The notes under the pieces are model-generated. The model was not told the origin of the DNA. It did no database searches and was given only the letters and a program-made list of their open reading frames with translations. A stretch of 64,000 bases of DNA from an uncultured Acidimicrobiales bacterium (GTDB lineage Bacteria > Actinomycetota > Acidimicrobiia > Acidimicrobiales > SZUA-35), in NCBI GenBank assembly GCA_938021675.1, contig CALIFY010000005.1, positions 86,474 to 150,473 on the forward strand, read 5' to 3'. The number at the start of each line of letters is the position of its first letter. Position 1 is the stretch's first letter. This document shows positions 42,513 to 51,891 of the stretch, in pieces. The translations under genes and the position numbers were made by a program.

Positions 42513-42962
42513 ATGACCGATGTGACCGAACGCAAGTCCGCCATGATCGCGCGCCACGGCATCGCCGGGGCGGCCAAGGCGACGGGCTGTTCGGCCGACA
42601 CGCTTCGCTACTACGAGCGAGCCGGCGTGTTGCCAGAGATCGCGCGATCCGGCAGCGGTCAGCGTTTGTATTCGGACAGCGATCTCGGGTGGGTTGCGTT
42701 CGTCAGACGGCTGCGTGCAACGGGGATGTCGATGCGACGCATCGAGGAGTACACCTCGATGGTGCGGGCAGGTGAAGGCACCATCGCCGAACGGCGGCAG
42801 ATGCTCGAGGAGCATCGCGCCACCGTTTCCTCGGCAATCGGTGAACTCTCCGAAGCCCTCGGTGTACTCGACGCCAAGATCACCCACTACGAGGCCGCGG
42901 AACGCGGCGTCGATGTGGGCTGCGCCGACGTACCCCTTCGCTACGTGCGCGATCTCGGGTGA
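42513..42962 (+). CDS. MerR-family regulator
   Basis: 149 residues. The helix-turn-helix and wing read GAAKATGCSADTLRYYERAGVLPEIARSGSGQRLYSDSDLGWVAFVRRLRATGMS; a coiled-coil dimerisation helix follows (about 90-130). There is no cysteine cluster like that of SoxR; a single Cys near the C-terminus (GCADVP) may contribute to sensing. It is probably the activator of the divergent aldo/keto reductase, as such pairs are common. The inducer is unknown. Confidence 0.9.
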   Translation: MTDVTERKSAMIARHGIAGAAKATGCSADTLRYYERAGVLPEIARSGSGQRLYSDSDLGWVAFVRRLRATGMSMRRIEEYTSMVRAGEGTIAERRQMLEEHRATVSSAIGELSEALGVLDAKITHYEAAERGVDVGCADVPLRYVRDLG

Positions 42963-43329
42963 CCGCTCGGCCCAAACCGGGCATTTCGACCAGCCGGCAC
43001 CACAGCCAGCGACAGCTGGTAACCAATCTGCCCGGCTCTCCGAGCCCTGGCATCAAAGCCGAGGGATCTTCCTCATCAGTCGATGGTGGCTCGGACGTCA
43101 GGCGAAACCGCCCGATTTCGTTGGCGGTCTCAAGGGATCAACGCAACACTCGAACCGTAGTCCAACGCCGGTGTGAGTATCGGACGGGTGGCCTCGCTCA
43201 GATTGCCGGTTCCGGGCGGGTCTTCTTGACGGTCGGCGTTGCGCGTTTCCGGACGATGTGCCTGACCCGGTGACGCCCGAGGAAGTCTCCGGCCACTATT
43301 TGACGGTCGCCTGACTACGCTGCGTTCTC
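42963..43329. other. 367-bp region without a supported gene
   Basis: Open frames here have no family resemblance and no ribosome-binding site. A short stretch near 43105-43160 (reverse strand TGTTGCGTTGATCC and TGAGACCGCC) faintly resembles ends of actinobacterial IS30-type elements, which would fit the decayed transposase about 1 kb to the right. Otherwise nothing is seen. Confidence 0.35.
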
Positions 43330-44034
43330 ATGCAGGTCATCGGCGCTGGGTTCGGCCGAACAGGCACGTTGTCGCTCAAACGCGCCCTCGAGGATCTCGG
43401 TTTCGGGCCGACCTACCACATGCAAGAAGCCATGCGACGGCCAGCGCACGTCCAACGATGGTTGGACTACGCCAACACCGGCCGAGTCGACTGGGGCGCG
43501 CTCTTCGCCGACTTCGGCTCGGGCGTCGACTACCCGGTGTGCTGTGTCTGGGAGCAACTCGCCACTCACTATCCCGACGCACGGGTTGTGCTGACGCTAC
43601 GTGACCCTGCACGGTGGTGGGAGAGCACGAACTCGACGATCTACGGCTTCCGATCAGCGTTCGCGCCGTGGTTTCAGCGAGCAGTTCCAACGGCGGGACG
43701 CTTCGTCGAGATGGTCGAGCGCCTTGTGTGGGACGGCGTGTTCGACGGGCGGTTCGCCGACCGCGACTACGCGATCGAGATCTTCAATCAGCACGTTCAC
43801 CGTGTTCAGTCGGCTTGCCCGCCCGAGCGCCTCCTCGTGTTCGACGTCGCAGACGGATGGGATCCGCTCTGCGCGTTCCTCGACGTTCCCGTCCCCGATC
43901 GTCCATTCCCGCATCTCAACGACGGAGCGGTCACACGGCGAGTTGTCAGGACGGTGCGGTGGGGGACCCGTTCGACCCCCGTCGTTGCCGCTGCAGCGCT
44001 CACGGGTCTCGTCATCTCCCGGGCTCGCCGGTAG
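43330..44034 (+). CDS. Sulfotransferase-family protein
   Basis: 234 residues. The 5'-phosphosulfate-binding P-loop-like motif is GAGFGRTGTLSLKRALEDLGFG, and the second landmark is VVLTLRDPARWWEST (3'-phosphate-binding Arg and Ser). It belongs to the bacterial 'sulfotransfer_4' type, which transfers sulfate from PAPS or is of unknown function. The C-terminus ends in a hydrophobic helix (TPVVAAAALTGLVISRARR), so it may sit at the membrane. No PAPS synthesis gene is nearby. Confidence 0.78.
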   Translation: MQVIGAGFGRTGTLSLKRALEDLGFGPTYHMQEAMRRPAHVQRWLDYANTGRVDWGALFADFGSGVDYPVCCVWEQLATHYPDARVVLTLRDPARWWESTNSTIYGFRSAFAPWFQRAVPTAGRFVEMVERLVWDGVFDGRFADRDYAIEIFNQHVHRVQSACPPERLLVFDVADGWDPLCAFLDVPVPDRPFPHLNDGAVTRRVVRTVRWGTRSTPVVAAAALTGLVISRARR

Positions 44035-44149
44035 CCCGAGGGTCAGCACAAGAGCGTGCGGGTGACACGCAGAATATTCCGCTCGAAGACGGCTTGAGCC
44101 CGCCCGGGATCGGCACCTATGCGAGCGGACTGGCGCTCGGAATCGTCGG

Positions 44150-44647
44150 TCAGGCGGCGAGGCCGGCGAAGACGTCGGCTGGGGTGCGGAAGCCGAGGGT
44201 GTGTCGTGGTCGATGGTTGAGCGAGTGCTGCACGGTGGTGACCGTTTCGGGGTCGAGCTCGTAGAAGTTCGTCGATCGTGGGAATCACTGCCGCAACAGA
44301 CCGTTGGTGTTCTCGTTTGTCCCTCGCTGCCACGGGCTGTGCGGGTTGCATACGTACACCGTCATCCCGGTTCCCTCGGCCAGGGCCTCGTGGCCATGGA
44401 TCTCCTTGCCCTGGTCCCACGCCAATGACCGGCGCATTGACGTTGGCAGCAGATCAAACGTTGCAGTCACCGCTTCGTTGAGTGCCTCCATTGTCCGCAG
44501 CCCCGGCAGCGGCACGAGGAGGGTGTAACGGCTGACCCGTTCGTGGTGAGCCGGCGTCCGATCACCTTGCCGATCGCTGTGTAGGACTCGCTGGCTTCGA
44601 CCAGGTCCCAGGTCTTGTCGTGATCTTCCGGGGTCATATGAGCCCCC
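44150..44647 (-). pseudogene. Decayed IS30-family transposase
   Basis: On the minus strand a possible helix-turn-helix remnant (TPEDHDKTWDLVEASESYTAIGKVIGRR) is joined out of frame to the catalytic core, HERVSRYTLLVPLPG, LAWDQGKEIHGHEAL and YVCNPHSPWQRGTNENTNGLLRQ. These are the IS30 DDE landmarks. The middle part, including the first catalytic Asp, is missing. After LLRQ an in-frame TGA interrupts the frame, which then continues as FPRSTNFYEL to LNHRPRHTLGFRTPADVF. So it carries an internal deletion and a nonsense mutation and cannot be active. Confidence 0.85.
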
Positions 44648-44765
44648 ATCGCAACACCTCTTCCCGGCGGACGGCTTCTGAAGTTTTGCCCCGCCCTGTC
44701 CGAAGTCAGCCGTGTACCGAACGTCCGGCGCTTCTCACCTCGGGTTAAACCTTCGATCTTCGTTT

Positions 44766-45164
44766 TCACACGGGGCCAATGGCGTGGTTGGAATTGATCA
44801 CGAGCGTGTTGCCCTGCGGGTCGGTGGCAACGAATCGATCGTGGGGGCTACCCCGCTCGATTGGCCCCGAGCTAGCGCCGGCTGCGTTGAGCACATTCCA
44901 CGTCTCATCGATGTCGTCGACGATGAGGTCGAGAGTGCCATCGGCTTTGCTGCTCTGCTGAACGATGAGGTGGGTGCCACCCCGCAGTTCCAAGATGGCA
45001 GCTCGCCCCATGTTCGCTACGAGCCGCATGCCAATGGACGTGTAGAACGTTACGAGTTCGTCCACATCGGTGGAGGGGAAGGCGATGTGACCCAGGCCGA
45101 AGCGGGGGCGTTGATCGCTCGCCGAGGTTGAGTCGTTGCGAGATGGTGTTCGGATGAGAGACAT
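44766..45164 (-). CDS. VOC (glyoxalase/bleomycin-resistance-type) protein
   Basis: 132 residues, one vicinal-oxygen-chelate unit. It has FGLGHIAFPSTDVDELVTFYTSIGMRLV (metal His in the first strand), a central ILELRGGTHLIVQQ and a terminal FVATDPQGNTLVINSNHA. It could be a small isomerase, dioxygenase or binding protein. Its start lies 23 bp from an iron-box-like sequence, so it may be iron-repressed. The substrate is unknown. Confidence 0.82.
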   Translation of the reverse strand: MSLIRTPSRNDSTSASDQRPRFGLGHIAFPSTDVDELVTFYTSIGMRLVANMGRAAILELRGGTHLIVQQSSKADGTLDLIVDDIDETWNVLNAAGASSGPIERGSPHDRFVATDPQGNTLVINSNHAIGPV

Positions 45165-45186
45165 GAGTTCATCTTTCTTGATGAGG

Positions 45187-45205
45187 TTTAGTTAGGCACT
45201 CCTAA
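45187..45205. promoter_or_regulatory. IdeR/DtxR-like iron box
   Basis: The 19-bp sequence TTTAGTTAGGCACTCCTAA matches 15 of 19 positions of the actinobacterial iron-box consensus TTAGGTTAGGCTCACCTAA, with the inner arms GTTAGG and CCTAAC intact. It lies directly upstream of the VOC gene. Confidence 0.5.
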
Positions 45206-45405
45206 CAACCGGTGAGTGGTGGATGGCATTCCGTTTTTCCCAACGTTTGTCAGCATGACAGAACGTTCGGGCCGAACCATGGGGCGGGGTGCAAGGAGTC
45301 GACCGCCTACCCGAACGTGTCGGGGTCAGACCACCGGAATCTCGATCGTGCTCGTCGTCGCTTCCGAGACCAACCGATGGCGGCAAGCAGGAAGCGCGCC
45401 GAATC

Positions 45406-47202
45406 TCAGGCTTCCCGCTTGGATGCCATTTCGTTTTCGACCTCGGTGACAGCAAACGCCACCTCAAGCCCCGGTGGAAACTGCTCCATGAAGAGGTCGT
45501 AGTAGAAGCCACGACGATCCATCAACTGATCGTGCGAAGCCATCTCGACGATACGGCCGCGGTCGAGCACGATGATTGCGTTGGCGTCTTTCACGGTTGA
45601 AAGTCGGTGAGCGATGACAAAGCTCGTGCGTTCACTGACCAGGGCGTCGAACGCCCGCTGGATTCGACGTTCGGTCCGGGTGTCGACGCTGGATGTCGCC
45701 TCGTCGAGAATCAACACATCCGGTTCGGAGACAATGGCTCGAGCGATGGTCAACAGCTGACGCTGGCCTTGTGAGAGGCTCTCGCCTCCACCGCCCAGAA
45801 CAGTGTCGTAGCCCTGCGGGAGACGTTCTATAAAGGAATGCGCTTCGGCCTGTTGGGCGGCAGCGATGCACTCCTCTTTGGTCGCGCCTTCACGGCCATA
45901 CTCCAGGTTGTACATCACCGTCTCGGAGAACAGGAACGGAACCTGAAGCACGACGCCACAACGGCGACGCAGATCGGCGAGAGTGAGACCGACGATGTTG
46001 CGGTCGTCGAGCAGGATATGGCCGGCTTGTACGTCGTAGAATCGGGTCAGCAGATTGATAATCGTTGATTTGCCGGCACCGGTTGGTCCAACCAAACCGA
46101 TCAATTGGCCTGGCTCGACTTGAAAATCGTTGTCGAACAGAATCTGACGACCGGGCACATAGGAGAAGTCGACCTGGTCGAAGTCGACCTTTCCGTTCGC
46201 GGTGTGCATTCGGGTCGCGCCAGACACATCGGCCACCTCTGGTTCGTGGTCGAGAATCTCGAACACTCGGTTTCCTCCAGCTACGGCCGAGAGCACCTGG
46301 GTCACAACTTGGCTGAGCTGAGAAGCTTGACCGCCGAACTGCTGGCTGTAACCGACGAACGACACGACATCACCGACCGAGATTGTTCCGCTAACGGCAC
46401 GAGCCCCTCCGACCAGAGCGACAAGTGCGACATCCAGGTTGTTGACGAGGCCATTCGTCGGCTGCATCAGGAACGAGATGAATTGCGCTGACCGGTCAGC
46501 TTGGCGTGCGGTGTTTGACAGCTCTCTGACCTTTGCCGCAGAGGCTGCTTGGTTGCCGAAGGCCTGAACCGTCCGCTGCCCCTCGATGACCTCTTCGACG
46601 TAACCGTTGACTTCGCCGACCAACCGTTGATAGTCGGCAAAGTCGCTCCGTACGCGCCGACCGAGCACAACGACCACGCCGAACGACAATGGCACAATGA
46701 GGAGCACTACGAACCCCATCACGACATCGAGCGAAAACATGATGATCAACATCGTTACAACGGTGATACCGGCGGAGACCACCCGCGATACGGCCGAGGA
46801 AAAGAACTGATTGACCGTCTCGATGTCCGAAGTCACCCGCGCATTTAGGTCCCCCGACGATTGCGAGTCGAAAAACGACAACGACAAATCCTGCATCTTG
46901 GTGGCCAGCTCATCGCGAAGGTCCTGCATTCCGCGCTGAGCTACTATCGCCAGTTGCCGATTCGCAACGTAGCTCAGGCATCCGGACGTCGCGGCAATGC
47001 CAATTATCGTCGCAGCAAAGGTTCCCGCTCGTGACGAATTACCCTCAGCCAATTCGTTGACGGCCAAGCCAAAGATGAGAGGTTGGAAGGCCATACTCAT
47101 CGCGCCAAGCACGAAGAAGCTGATAGCAACGACGAGCCTTCCACGTTGTCGAGTGATGTAGCTGAGCAGCCGGATGATCGTTGGCTGAGCCTTGGTTCTC
47201 AT
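45406..47202 (-). CDS. ABC exporter half-transporter (catalytically complete)
   Basis: 598 residues: six transmembrane helices to about residue 320, then the ATPase. Walker A is GPTGAGKST, signature LSQGQRQ, Walker B VLILDEATSS with catalytic Glu, and H-loop VIAHRLST. The family is the multidrug/lipid exporter type. It is encoded right after its partner with a 4-base overlap and forms the consensus side of a heterodimer. The substrate cannot be predicted. Confidence 0.92.
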   Translation of the reverse strand: MRTKAQPTIIRLLSYITRQRGRLVVAISFFVLGAMSMAFQPLIFGLAVNELAEGNSSRAGTFAATIIGIAATSGCLSYVANRQLAIVAQRGMQDLRDELATKMQDLSLSFFDSQSSGDLNARVTSDIETVNQFFSSAVSRVVSAGITVVTMLIIMFSLDVVMGFVVLLIVPLSFGVVVVLGRRVRSDFADYQRLVGEVNGYVEEVIEGQRTVQAFGNQAASAAKVRELSNTARQADRSAQFISFLMQPTNGLVNNLDVALVALVGGARAVSGTISVGDVVSFVGYSQQFGGQASQLSQVVTQVLSAVAGGNRVFEILDHEPEVADVSGATRMHTANGKVDFDQVDFSYVPGRQILFDNDFQVEPGQLIGLVGPTGAGKSTIINLLTRFYDVQAGHILLDDRNIVGLTLADLRRRCGVVLQVPFLFSETVMYNLEYGREGATKEECIAAAQQAEAHSFIERLPQGYDTVLGGGGESLSQGQRQLLTIARAIVSEPDVLILDEATSSVDTRTERRIQRAFDALVSERTSFVIAHRLSTVKDANAIIVLDRGRIVEMASHDQLMDRRGFYYDLFMEQFPPGLEVAFAVTEVENEMASKREA

Positions 47203-49004
47203 GATTTGCCCAGCAGTTCTGAGATCTCATCGAGGGATCCGAGTTGGGAAGTGACGATCTCACCATAAAGCGGTGACCGATCGAGCAGTGCACGATGGGT
47301 TCCGACATCAACGACGGTTCCTTCATCCAACAAGACGATTTTGTCGGCACCAATGGCGGTTGAGACTCGTTGTGCCACGATGAGTACGGTCCGTCCCACC
47401 ATCTTCGCAGCCAGAGCCTTCTGAATCCGAGCCTCGGTTGCCACGTCGACTGCTGAGGTGGTGTCGTCCAGGATCAAGATTCTCGGATCGGCGGCGACGG
47501 CCCGAGCCAAACTCACTCGTTGGCGTTGCCCACCCGAAAGGTTTGTGCCTTGCTCAGCAATCATGCCCCCGTAGCCACCCAGTTGAGCGGCTATGAAATC
47601 GTCGGCATCTGCGATCTGCGCTGCCGCTTCCAATTGGGCGAAGTCCGCATCGCCAGCGCCGTATCGCAGATTGCTTTCGAACGTCCCAGCAAAGAGCATG
47701 GCCTGCTGCTCGGCGACCGCGATCTGACTGCGGAGCCTGGCAATGTCCATGTGGCGAACGTCTAGTCCGTCTATCAAGACTGCCCCCTCGGTCACGTCGT
47801 AGAAGCGGGGAATGAGACTAACTAGGGTTGTTTTTCCGGAGCCGGTCTGCCCGAGAATAGCCACCGTCTCGCCTGGCTCGACGACCAGGCTTACTCCGGT
47901 GAGGGCCGCTCGCTCAAGCGGCTGCGTGTCCTCATCGAGGTACGCCATGGTTACATTGCGAAATTCGATACGGCCCTTGATCTCGCCCGGGTCGATCGGA
48001 TCCTCGGGCTGTTTTACATCTGGTTCGGTCTCAAACACTTCGATTGCTCGACTCAGCGACGCTTCGAACTTGCCCAATTCAGGGAGCACGAATGCCACGA
48101 TCATGATTGGCACCATCGCCGTCAGCAGATAGTTGAAGAAGGTAGCGAGTTGGCCAGGGGTGATGGCATCCACATCGTTGGTGGCAACACCATCGGCGAT
48201 ATCAGGTCCGACGACGACCACCGCCAGACCGATAGCGGCATACAGAACCCCAAACAGCGTTGGCTGGAATGTCGCAGCACGAAACGCCGGGCGAAGTTGC
48301 GCATCGTAGAGCTTTTGGTTCTGAGCGCTAAACCGGTCCGTCTCCAGCCGTTCCCGTCCGAACGCCTTCACCACTCGAATCCCGCCGATGCTCTCCTGAA
48401 AGATCGAGTTCAACGTGTCGAGCTCAACCTGAACTCGGGCGTATAGCGGCCCGAGAGCGGGCGCGACCAGTACGACAACGGCCACGACAACAATCATCGC
48501 CGCCGCCATAATCCACAGGAGCTGCGGTGTTTGCAGCCACACCAACCCGACGGCGCCAATCATCATCCACGGAGCCTGAAACAGCATGTACATGGTCATC
48601 ATCCAGGACGACTTCATAATGTTCACGTCCGACGTCAGCAGAACCAGCAACTTGCCCGTCGATAGCCGGTCGACGTTCCCATGGCTGAACTTGCTGATCG
48701 ACTCATAGAGGCCACTACGAACCGCATGGGCCATGTTCGTCGCCGTCATCGCCGCTAGATAGGCCACCACTCCTGAGACGACGAGGTTGGCGACCGAAAA
48801 GGCGATCATCAACAGCGAGGAAGACACTATTTGCTCTGTGGCGCCGGCTAGGACTCCGTCATCGACGATCTGCTTGACCAGCTGAGGAATCATCAGCTGC
48901 GCCACGACCATCAGCACCACGCCGAACTGTGCGATCAAGAAGTTCCGTTTCTGGCGCAGCGGTGCGCGCTTCAGTACGGAGAAGAAGGCTTGGATGCCGC
49001 TCAT
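47199..49004 (-). CDS. ABC exporter half-transporter (degenerate Walker B)
   Basis: 601 residues with membrane domain and ATPase. Walker A is GQTGSGKTT, signature LSGGQRQR, but Walker B reads ILILDDTTSA, with Asp in place of the catalytic Glu. The H-loop position is VAQRVST, with Gln in place of the switch His, a second defect in the same half-site. So this is the non-catalytic partner of the protein encoded at 45406. The start at 49004 (MSGIQAFFSV) is chosen over a longer frame that overlaps the upstream membrane protein gene. Confidence 0.92.
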   Translation of the reverse strand: MSGIQAFFSVLKRAPLRQKRNFLIAQFGVVLMVVAQLMIPQLVKQIVDDGVLAGATEQIVSSSLLMIAFSVANLVVSGVVAYLAAMTATNMAHAVRSGLYESISKFSHGNVDRLSTGKLLVLLTSDVNIMKSSWMMTMYMLFQAPWMMIGAVGLVWLQTPQLLWIMAAAMIVVVAVVVLVAPALGPLYARVQVELDTLNSIFQESIGGIRVVKAFGRERLETDRFSAQNQKLYDAQLRPAFRAATFQPTLFGVLYAAIGLAVVVVGPDIADGVATNDVDAITPGQLATFFNYLLTAMVPIMIVAFVLPELGKFEASLSRAIEVFETEPDVKQPEDPIDPGEIKGRIEFRNVTMAYLDEDTQPLERAALTGVSLVVEPGETVAILGQTGSGKTTLVSLIPRFYDVTEGAVLIDGLDVRHMDIARLRSQIAVAEQQAMLFAGTFESNLRYGAGDADFAQLEAAAQIADADDFIAAQLGGYGGMIAEQGTNLSGGQRQRVSLARAVAADPRILILDDTTSAVDVATEARIQKALAAKMVGRTVLIVAQRVSTAIGADKIVLLDEGTVVDVGTHRALLDRSPLYGEIVTSQLGSLDEISELLGKS

Positions 49005-49051
49005 GTGGAAGCCCTTCGTGAATCGACGCAGAGATGCTTGGTTTCTACCAC

Positions 49052-49411
49052 TCAGTTTTGGGGTGCCTGTTGTGTTTCGGGGCCGACGAGTACACCGACC
49101 GTTCCACCGATTCCGGTGGGGGTGCCGACGATGTCTCCAAACTCTCGGAAGAACGGGCCGAGAAACGCGACGGATAACGCTGCGTTCGAGCGCAACAAAA
49201 CGGCAACCCCTGTCGCCAAGCCGAGTCCTAGCGTCCGTCCAGCCCATGCTCCGGCCATTGCGTTCGCGCCTTCAACGTAGTTGCCCGCAGTTGTTGCATC
49301 GAGAAGACCCCTGATGCCAAGAGCAACACCAACGACAGCGAGCAGGTTGGCGTAACACGAAACCCAGATTGGGATACCGGGCAAACCGATCCGTTTGGCA
49401 ATGGTCGTCAC
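49052..49411 (-). CDS. Small hydrophobic membrane protein, unknown function
   Basis: 119 residues with about three membrane helices (around residues 15-35, 55-75 and 76-95). The GTG start has AGGAGAG 7 bases upstream, which supports expression. It resembles DUF4345-like small membrane proteins only in general pattern. It lies between the patatin and the ABC exporter genes on the same strand and may share their transcript. I do not recognise a function. Confidence 0.6.
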   Translation of the reverse strand: MTTIAKRIGLPGIPIWVSCYANLLAVVGVALGIRGLLDATTAGNYVEGANAMAGAWAGRTLGLGLATGVAVLLRSNAALSVAFLGPFFREFGDIVGTPTGIGGTVGVLVGPETQQAPQN

Positions 49412-49483
49412 GTTGCTCTCCTGTGGTGGCCGACGTCGAGGATCTGGCGCTGGTTTGGGGACGTCACGGCTCGAGTTGTCGGA

Positions 49484-50362
49484 TTAGTCGCGCCGGGGAC
49501 GGCGCGCCGCGAATGCTGCGATGGTCTGCAGGCGGGCAGCTTCGACGATGTCGGCCGCAGCGGCGGGCCGCTGCCTCGGGAATCCGTCTGCCGCAGCCAA
49601 GACGGCATCATCGGGAATGACAACGATGGTTCGAGTGCTGTTCTGACCAAGAGCTTCAGTTTCGGTTTCGAGGCTCCGTCGAGCTCGGCGTCGGATGGGT
49701 CCGCCGCCTGCCCTGGCAGCCGGCGCCGAGATCAGGGTCACGTCAAGATTTTCCGATACGAGTTTTTCGGCGTGGGTCGACGATGCCACTGCCCCGTCGA
49801 CGTAACGAACACCGTCGATGACCTTTGGCTGAAATACACCGGGAACAGCCGACGTGGCCTCGATGGCGTCGCCGAGAGTGGCCGGAATAACGTCGCGGCC
49901 AAACACCACCGTTTGCCCAGTATCCATGCGGACACTCGGAACCCATAGCTGGGGGCACCATTCCTGCTTAGTGACAAAACGACGGAGAACAAGCGTTGGA
50001 AAGAGCCCGGCTGGCAGCAACCCGACCAAGGCCGTCCCGACACCAACCTGGCCGGCCTTGCGAATAAGGCCAGGGGCCACAGGACGCAGAGCTCGGAACG
50101 GGTTACGTAGGGCATTGACCCCGGCCGCCCGCATCTGAGCTCGCTCCTCGCCACTTGGTGGATTGGTGATGATCTCCAGGACCTCTTCGGTCGGAGTTCC
50201 TGCCAAGAGGGTGGCAGCGATGGCTCCCCCGGCTGATGTGCCGACGATTCGATCGGCATCAGCGGGTTCTCGTCCGATCGCGTCACGGATGCCCTCGATA
50301 ACACCGAGGTGGTAGGCCCAACCCAACGGTCCCCCAGCTCCGAGGACGATCCCCACTGTCAT
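49484..50362 (-). CDS. Patatin-like phospholipase
   Basis: 292 residues. The oxyanion glycine loop is VLGAGGPLGWAYHLGV, the nucleophile Ser is in IVGTSAGG (GxSxG, about residue 43), and the catalytic Asp is in YVDGAVASS (D-G). So it is a likely acyl hydrolase of membrane or stored lipids. It follows the small membrane protein and cytochrome-like genes on the same strand, 16 bp apart, and so may belong to the same operon. Confidence 0.88.
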   Translation of the reverse strand: MTVGIVLGAGGPLGWAYHLGVIEGIRDAIGREPADADRIVGTSAGGAIAATLLAGTPTEEVLEIITNPPSGEERAQMRAAGVNALRNPFRALRPVAPGLIRKAGQVGVGTALVGLLPAGLFPTLVLRRFVTKQEWCPQLWVPSVRMDTGQTVVFGRDVIPATLGDAIEATSAVPGVFQPKVIDGVRYVDGAVASSTHAEKLVSENLDVTLISAPAARAGGGPIRRRARRSLETETEALGQNSTRTIVVIPDDAVLAAADGFPRQRPAAAADIVEAARLQTIAAFAARRPRRD

Positions 50363-50378
50363 CGATCCTCCCCTCTGT

Positions 50379-50630
50379 TCATGCTGTTGAGCTCGACCGT
50401 AGGCGGCGTCGGATCAACCTCGCGATGCCTGCACCGATAGCAAGGAAAATCCCTACTTTGATGAGGCCGGCGGCCGCGGCCGCTCCCTCCAGGTCGGCAC
50501 CGTCGGTAGCCTCGACGCCTTGCGACGAACCGGAGATGGCGTCGATGGCCTCGAAAACCCCGATGACGACAACGGCGGCGACGAGCACGAGCACGATGGG
50601 ATAAGCATTTCGCGACAACCACGAGCTCAT
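50379..50630 (-). CDS. Small two-helix membrane protein
   Basis: 83 residues with helices near 8-28 (AYPIVLVLVAAVVVIGVFEAI) and 52-68 (AAAAAGLIKVGIFLAIGAGI), and a basic tail RLIRRRLRSSS. The ATG at 50630 overlaps the upstream DUF4405 gene stop as ATGA, which supports it over a longer frame. It is probably a subunit or partner of that membrane cytochrome-like protein. No known family is recognised. Confidence 0.65.
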   Translation of the reverse strand: MSSWLSRNAYPIVLVLVAAVVVIGVFEAIDAISGSSQGVEATDGADLEGAAAAAGLIKVGIFLAIGAGIARLIRRRLRSSSTA

Positions 50631-51112
50631 GAAACCGCTCGATTTGGTGCGATACGACCGATGTTGCGTTTGATCCAAGGCCAATGCATCGCCACATGAA
50701 TCCCAACGAGCAAGATCAGAAGGTTCCCACCGGCATCGTGGATCGTCTGCCAGAAGCCGGTAGGGGCGAGGCTGATGCCGAAGTCAGGGAATATCGACTC
50801 GGAGATCATGAACCCGGAGTAGATGACGATCACCATGCCGATGAATAGCACGACGTCGAACGCTCGGTTGAATCGGACCTCACCGCTACGAGTGCTGTCT
50901 GATCGACGAAACACACGGCGGATCCAAGCCCAGTCCAACACGATGTGGGAAATGAAGATGGGAATGAACACGACGGTCAGGTACTCGTGGAATGGGATCC
51001 CGGTCGTCTGGGGAGCGGAGAGTGCGACATAGCCAACGAACAGGGCGATGTCGAGCCACACCCGGGTCGCAATCGACGCTCGCTTCGTCGCCCGAGGCTG
51101 AGCCGTCGTCAT
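50627..51112 (-). CDS. DUF4405-type membrane cytochrome-like protein
   Basis: 161 residues with four membrane helices. Paired histidines suitable for haem are visible: HEYL and ISHIVLDW in the first half, IHDAGGNL and GIHVAMHW in the second. DUF4405 proteins are linked with membrane electron transfer and flavinylated systems. It overlaps both the DUF427 gene upstream and the small membrane protein downstream by 4 bases. Haem binding and the electron partner are inferred. Confidence 0.75.
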   Translation of the reverse strand: MTTAQPRATKRASIATRVWLDIALFVGYVALSAPQTTGIPFHEYLTVVFIPIFISHIVLDWAWIRRVFRRSDSTRSGEVRFNRAFDVVLFIGMVIVIYSGFMISESIFPDFGISLAPTGFWQTIHDAGGNLLILLVGIHVAMHWPWIKRNIGRIAPNRAVS

Positions 51113-51891
51113 GCGAAGTGACTGACCGGTCGGGGCTGCCGTTCACCATCGATATCGATATCGACCTTCTCATTGTAGAAACAGACGAGCCCAGCGATTG
51201 GTGTCGACTCCGGCCGGGGCAACGTGTACATCCACGCCCCATCATCCATGATCTCGCCGCCGACGGGATCCACTCCAACACGAACGTCGAACATTGTGGC
51301 GTCTCCCTTGTACGGGCAGGACGCCTTGTGAGAATTCTCCGACAAACGTCGCATGTCGACGTCTGTCATGGGTAGGTAGAACCGTGCCGGAGCGCCGGTC
51401 TCAAAAAGCACCGTGGGTTTGCGGGAGTTGGCCAACTCAACGCCGTCGACCGACACCACGACATGACGCGACGAAGCAAGCGCATCGATCCGGGTGTACG
51501 GACTCCTCGGGTGGACGAACACTTCGATGTCTTCCTCGAACCAGTGATCGAGGGCATCGAAGTCGATCGCCACAAGATCTCCCAGCACCGGGTGGTCGGG
51601 ATAACAGCGCGCCGCTCCTTTCAGAGTCCGGCCGGCGCACACCAAGTCGAAGCGAACGGCGCCATCGGGAAGAACGGCTGCATCGTCACTTCCGGCCGAA
51701 TCGACGAGATTCCCATCGATGTGTTCTTTGGGGAAGAACCACCAAGGCCAGTACGGAACCTCCCAGACATTTAGGTAACTACGAGAGTCGACGACCACCT
51801 GTCCGTCGAGCATCCCTCGTATCCATTTATCACCCGGAACGGTTTGCGGGTCTCCACCGAGAGGGGTTGTCGACGGTTCCTGAACTCCCAT
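51109..51891 (-). CDS. Double DUF427 protein
   Basis: 260 residues, two DUF427 units. The second is clear: RKPTVLFETGAPARFYLP, then RLSENSHKASCPYKGDATMF with the conserved Cys-Pro-Tyr-Lys-Gly, and PESTPIAGLVCFYNEKVDIDIDGE. The first (residues about 30-130) is diverged. DUF427 proteins are beta-rich with no settled function. It is the first gene of a tight operon with DUF4405 and a small membrane protein. Confidence 0.85.
   Translation of the reverse strand: MGVQEPSTTPLGGDPQTVPGDKWIRGMLDGQVVVDSRSYLNVWEVPYWPWWFFPKEHIDGNLVDSAGSDDAAVLPDGAVRFDLVCAGRTLKGAARCYPDHPVLGDLVAIDFDALDHWFEEDIEVFVHPRSPYTRIDALASSRHVVVSVDGVELANSRKPTVLFETGAPARFYLPMTDVDMRRLSENSHKASCPYKGDATMFDVRVGVDPVGGEIMDDGAWMYTLPRPESTPIAGLVCFYNEKVDIDIDGERQPRPVSHFA

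Noticed and set aside
42959..43273. 104-codon frame after the MerR gene
   Set aside because: Low-complexity Ser/Arg-rich composition, no family likeness and no ribosome-binding site. It looks like a chance frame.
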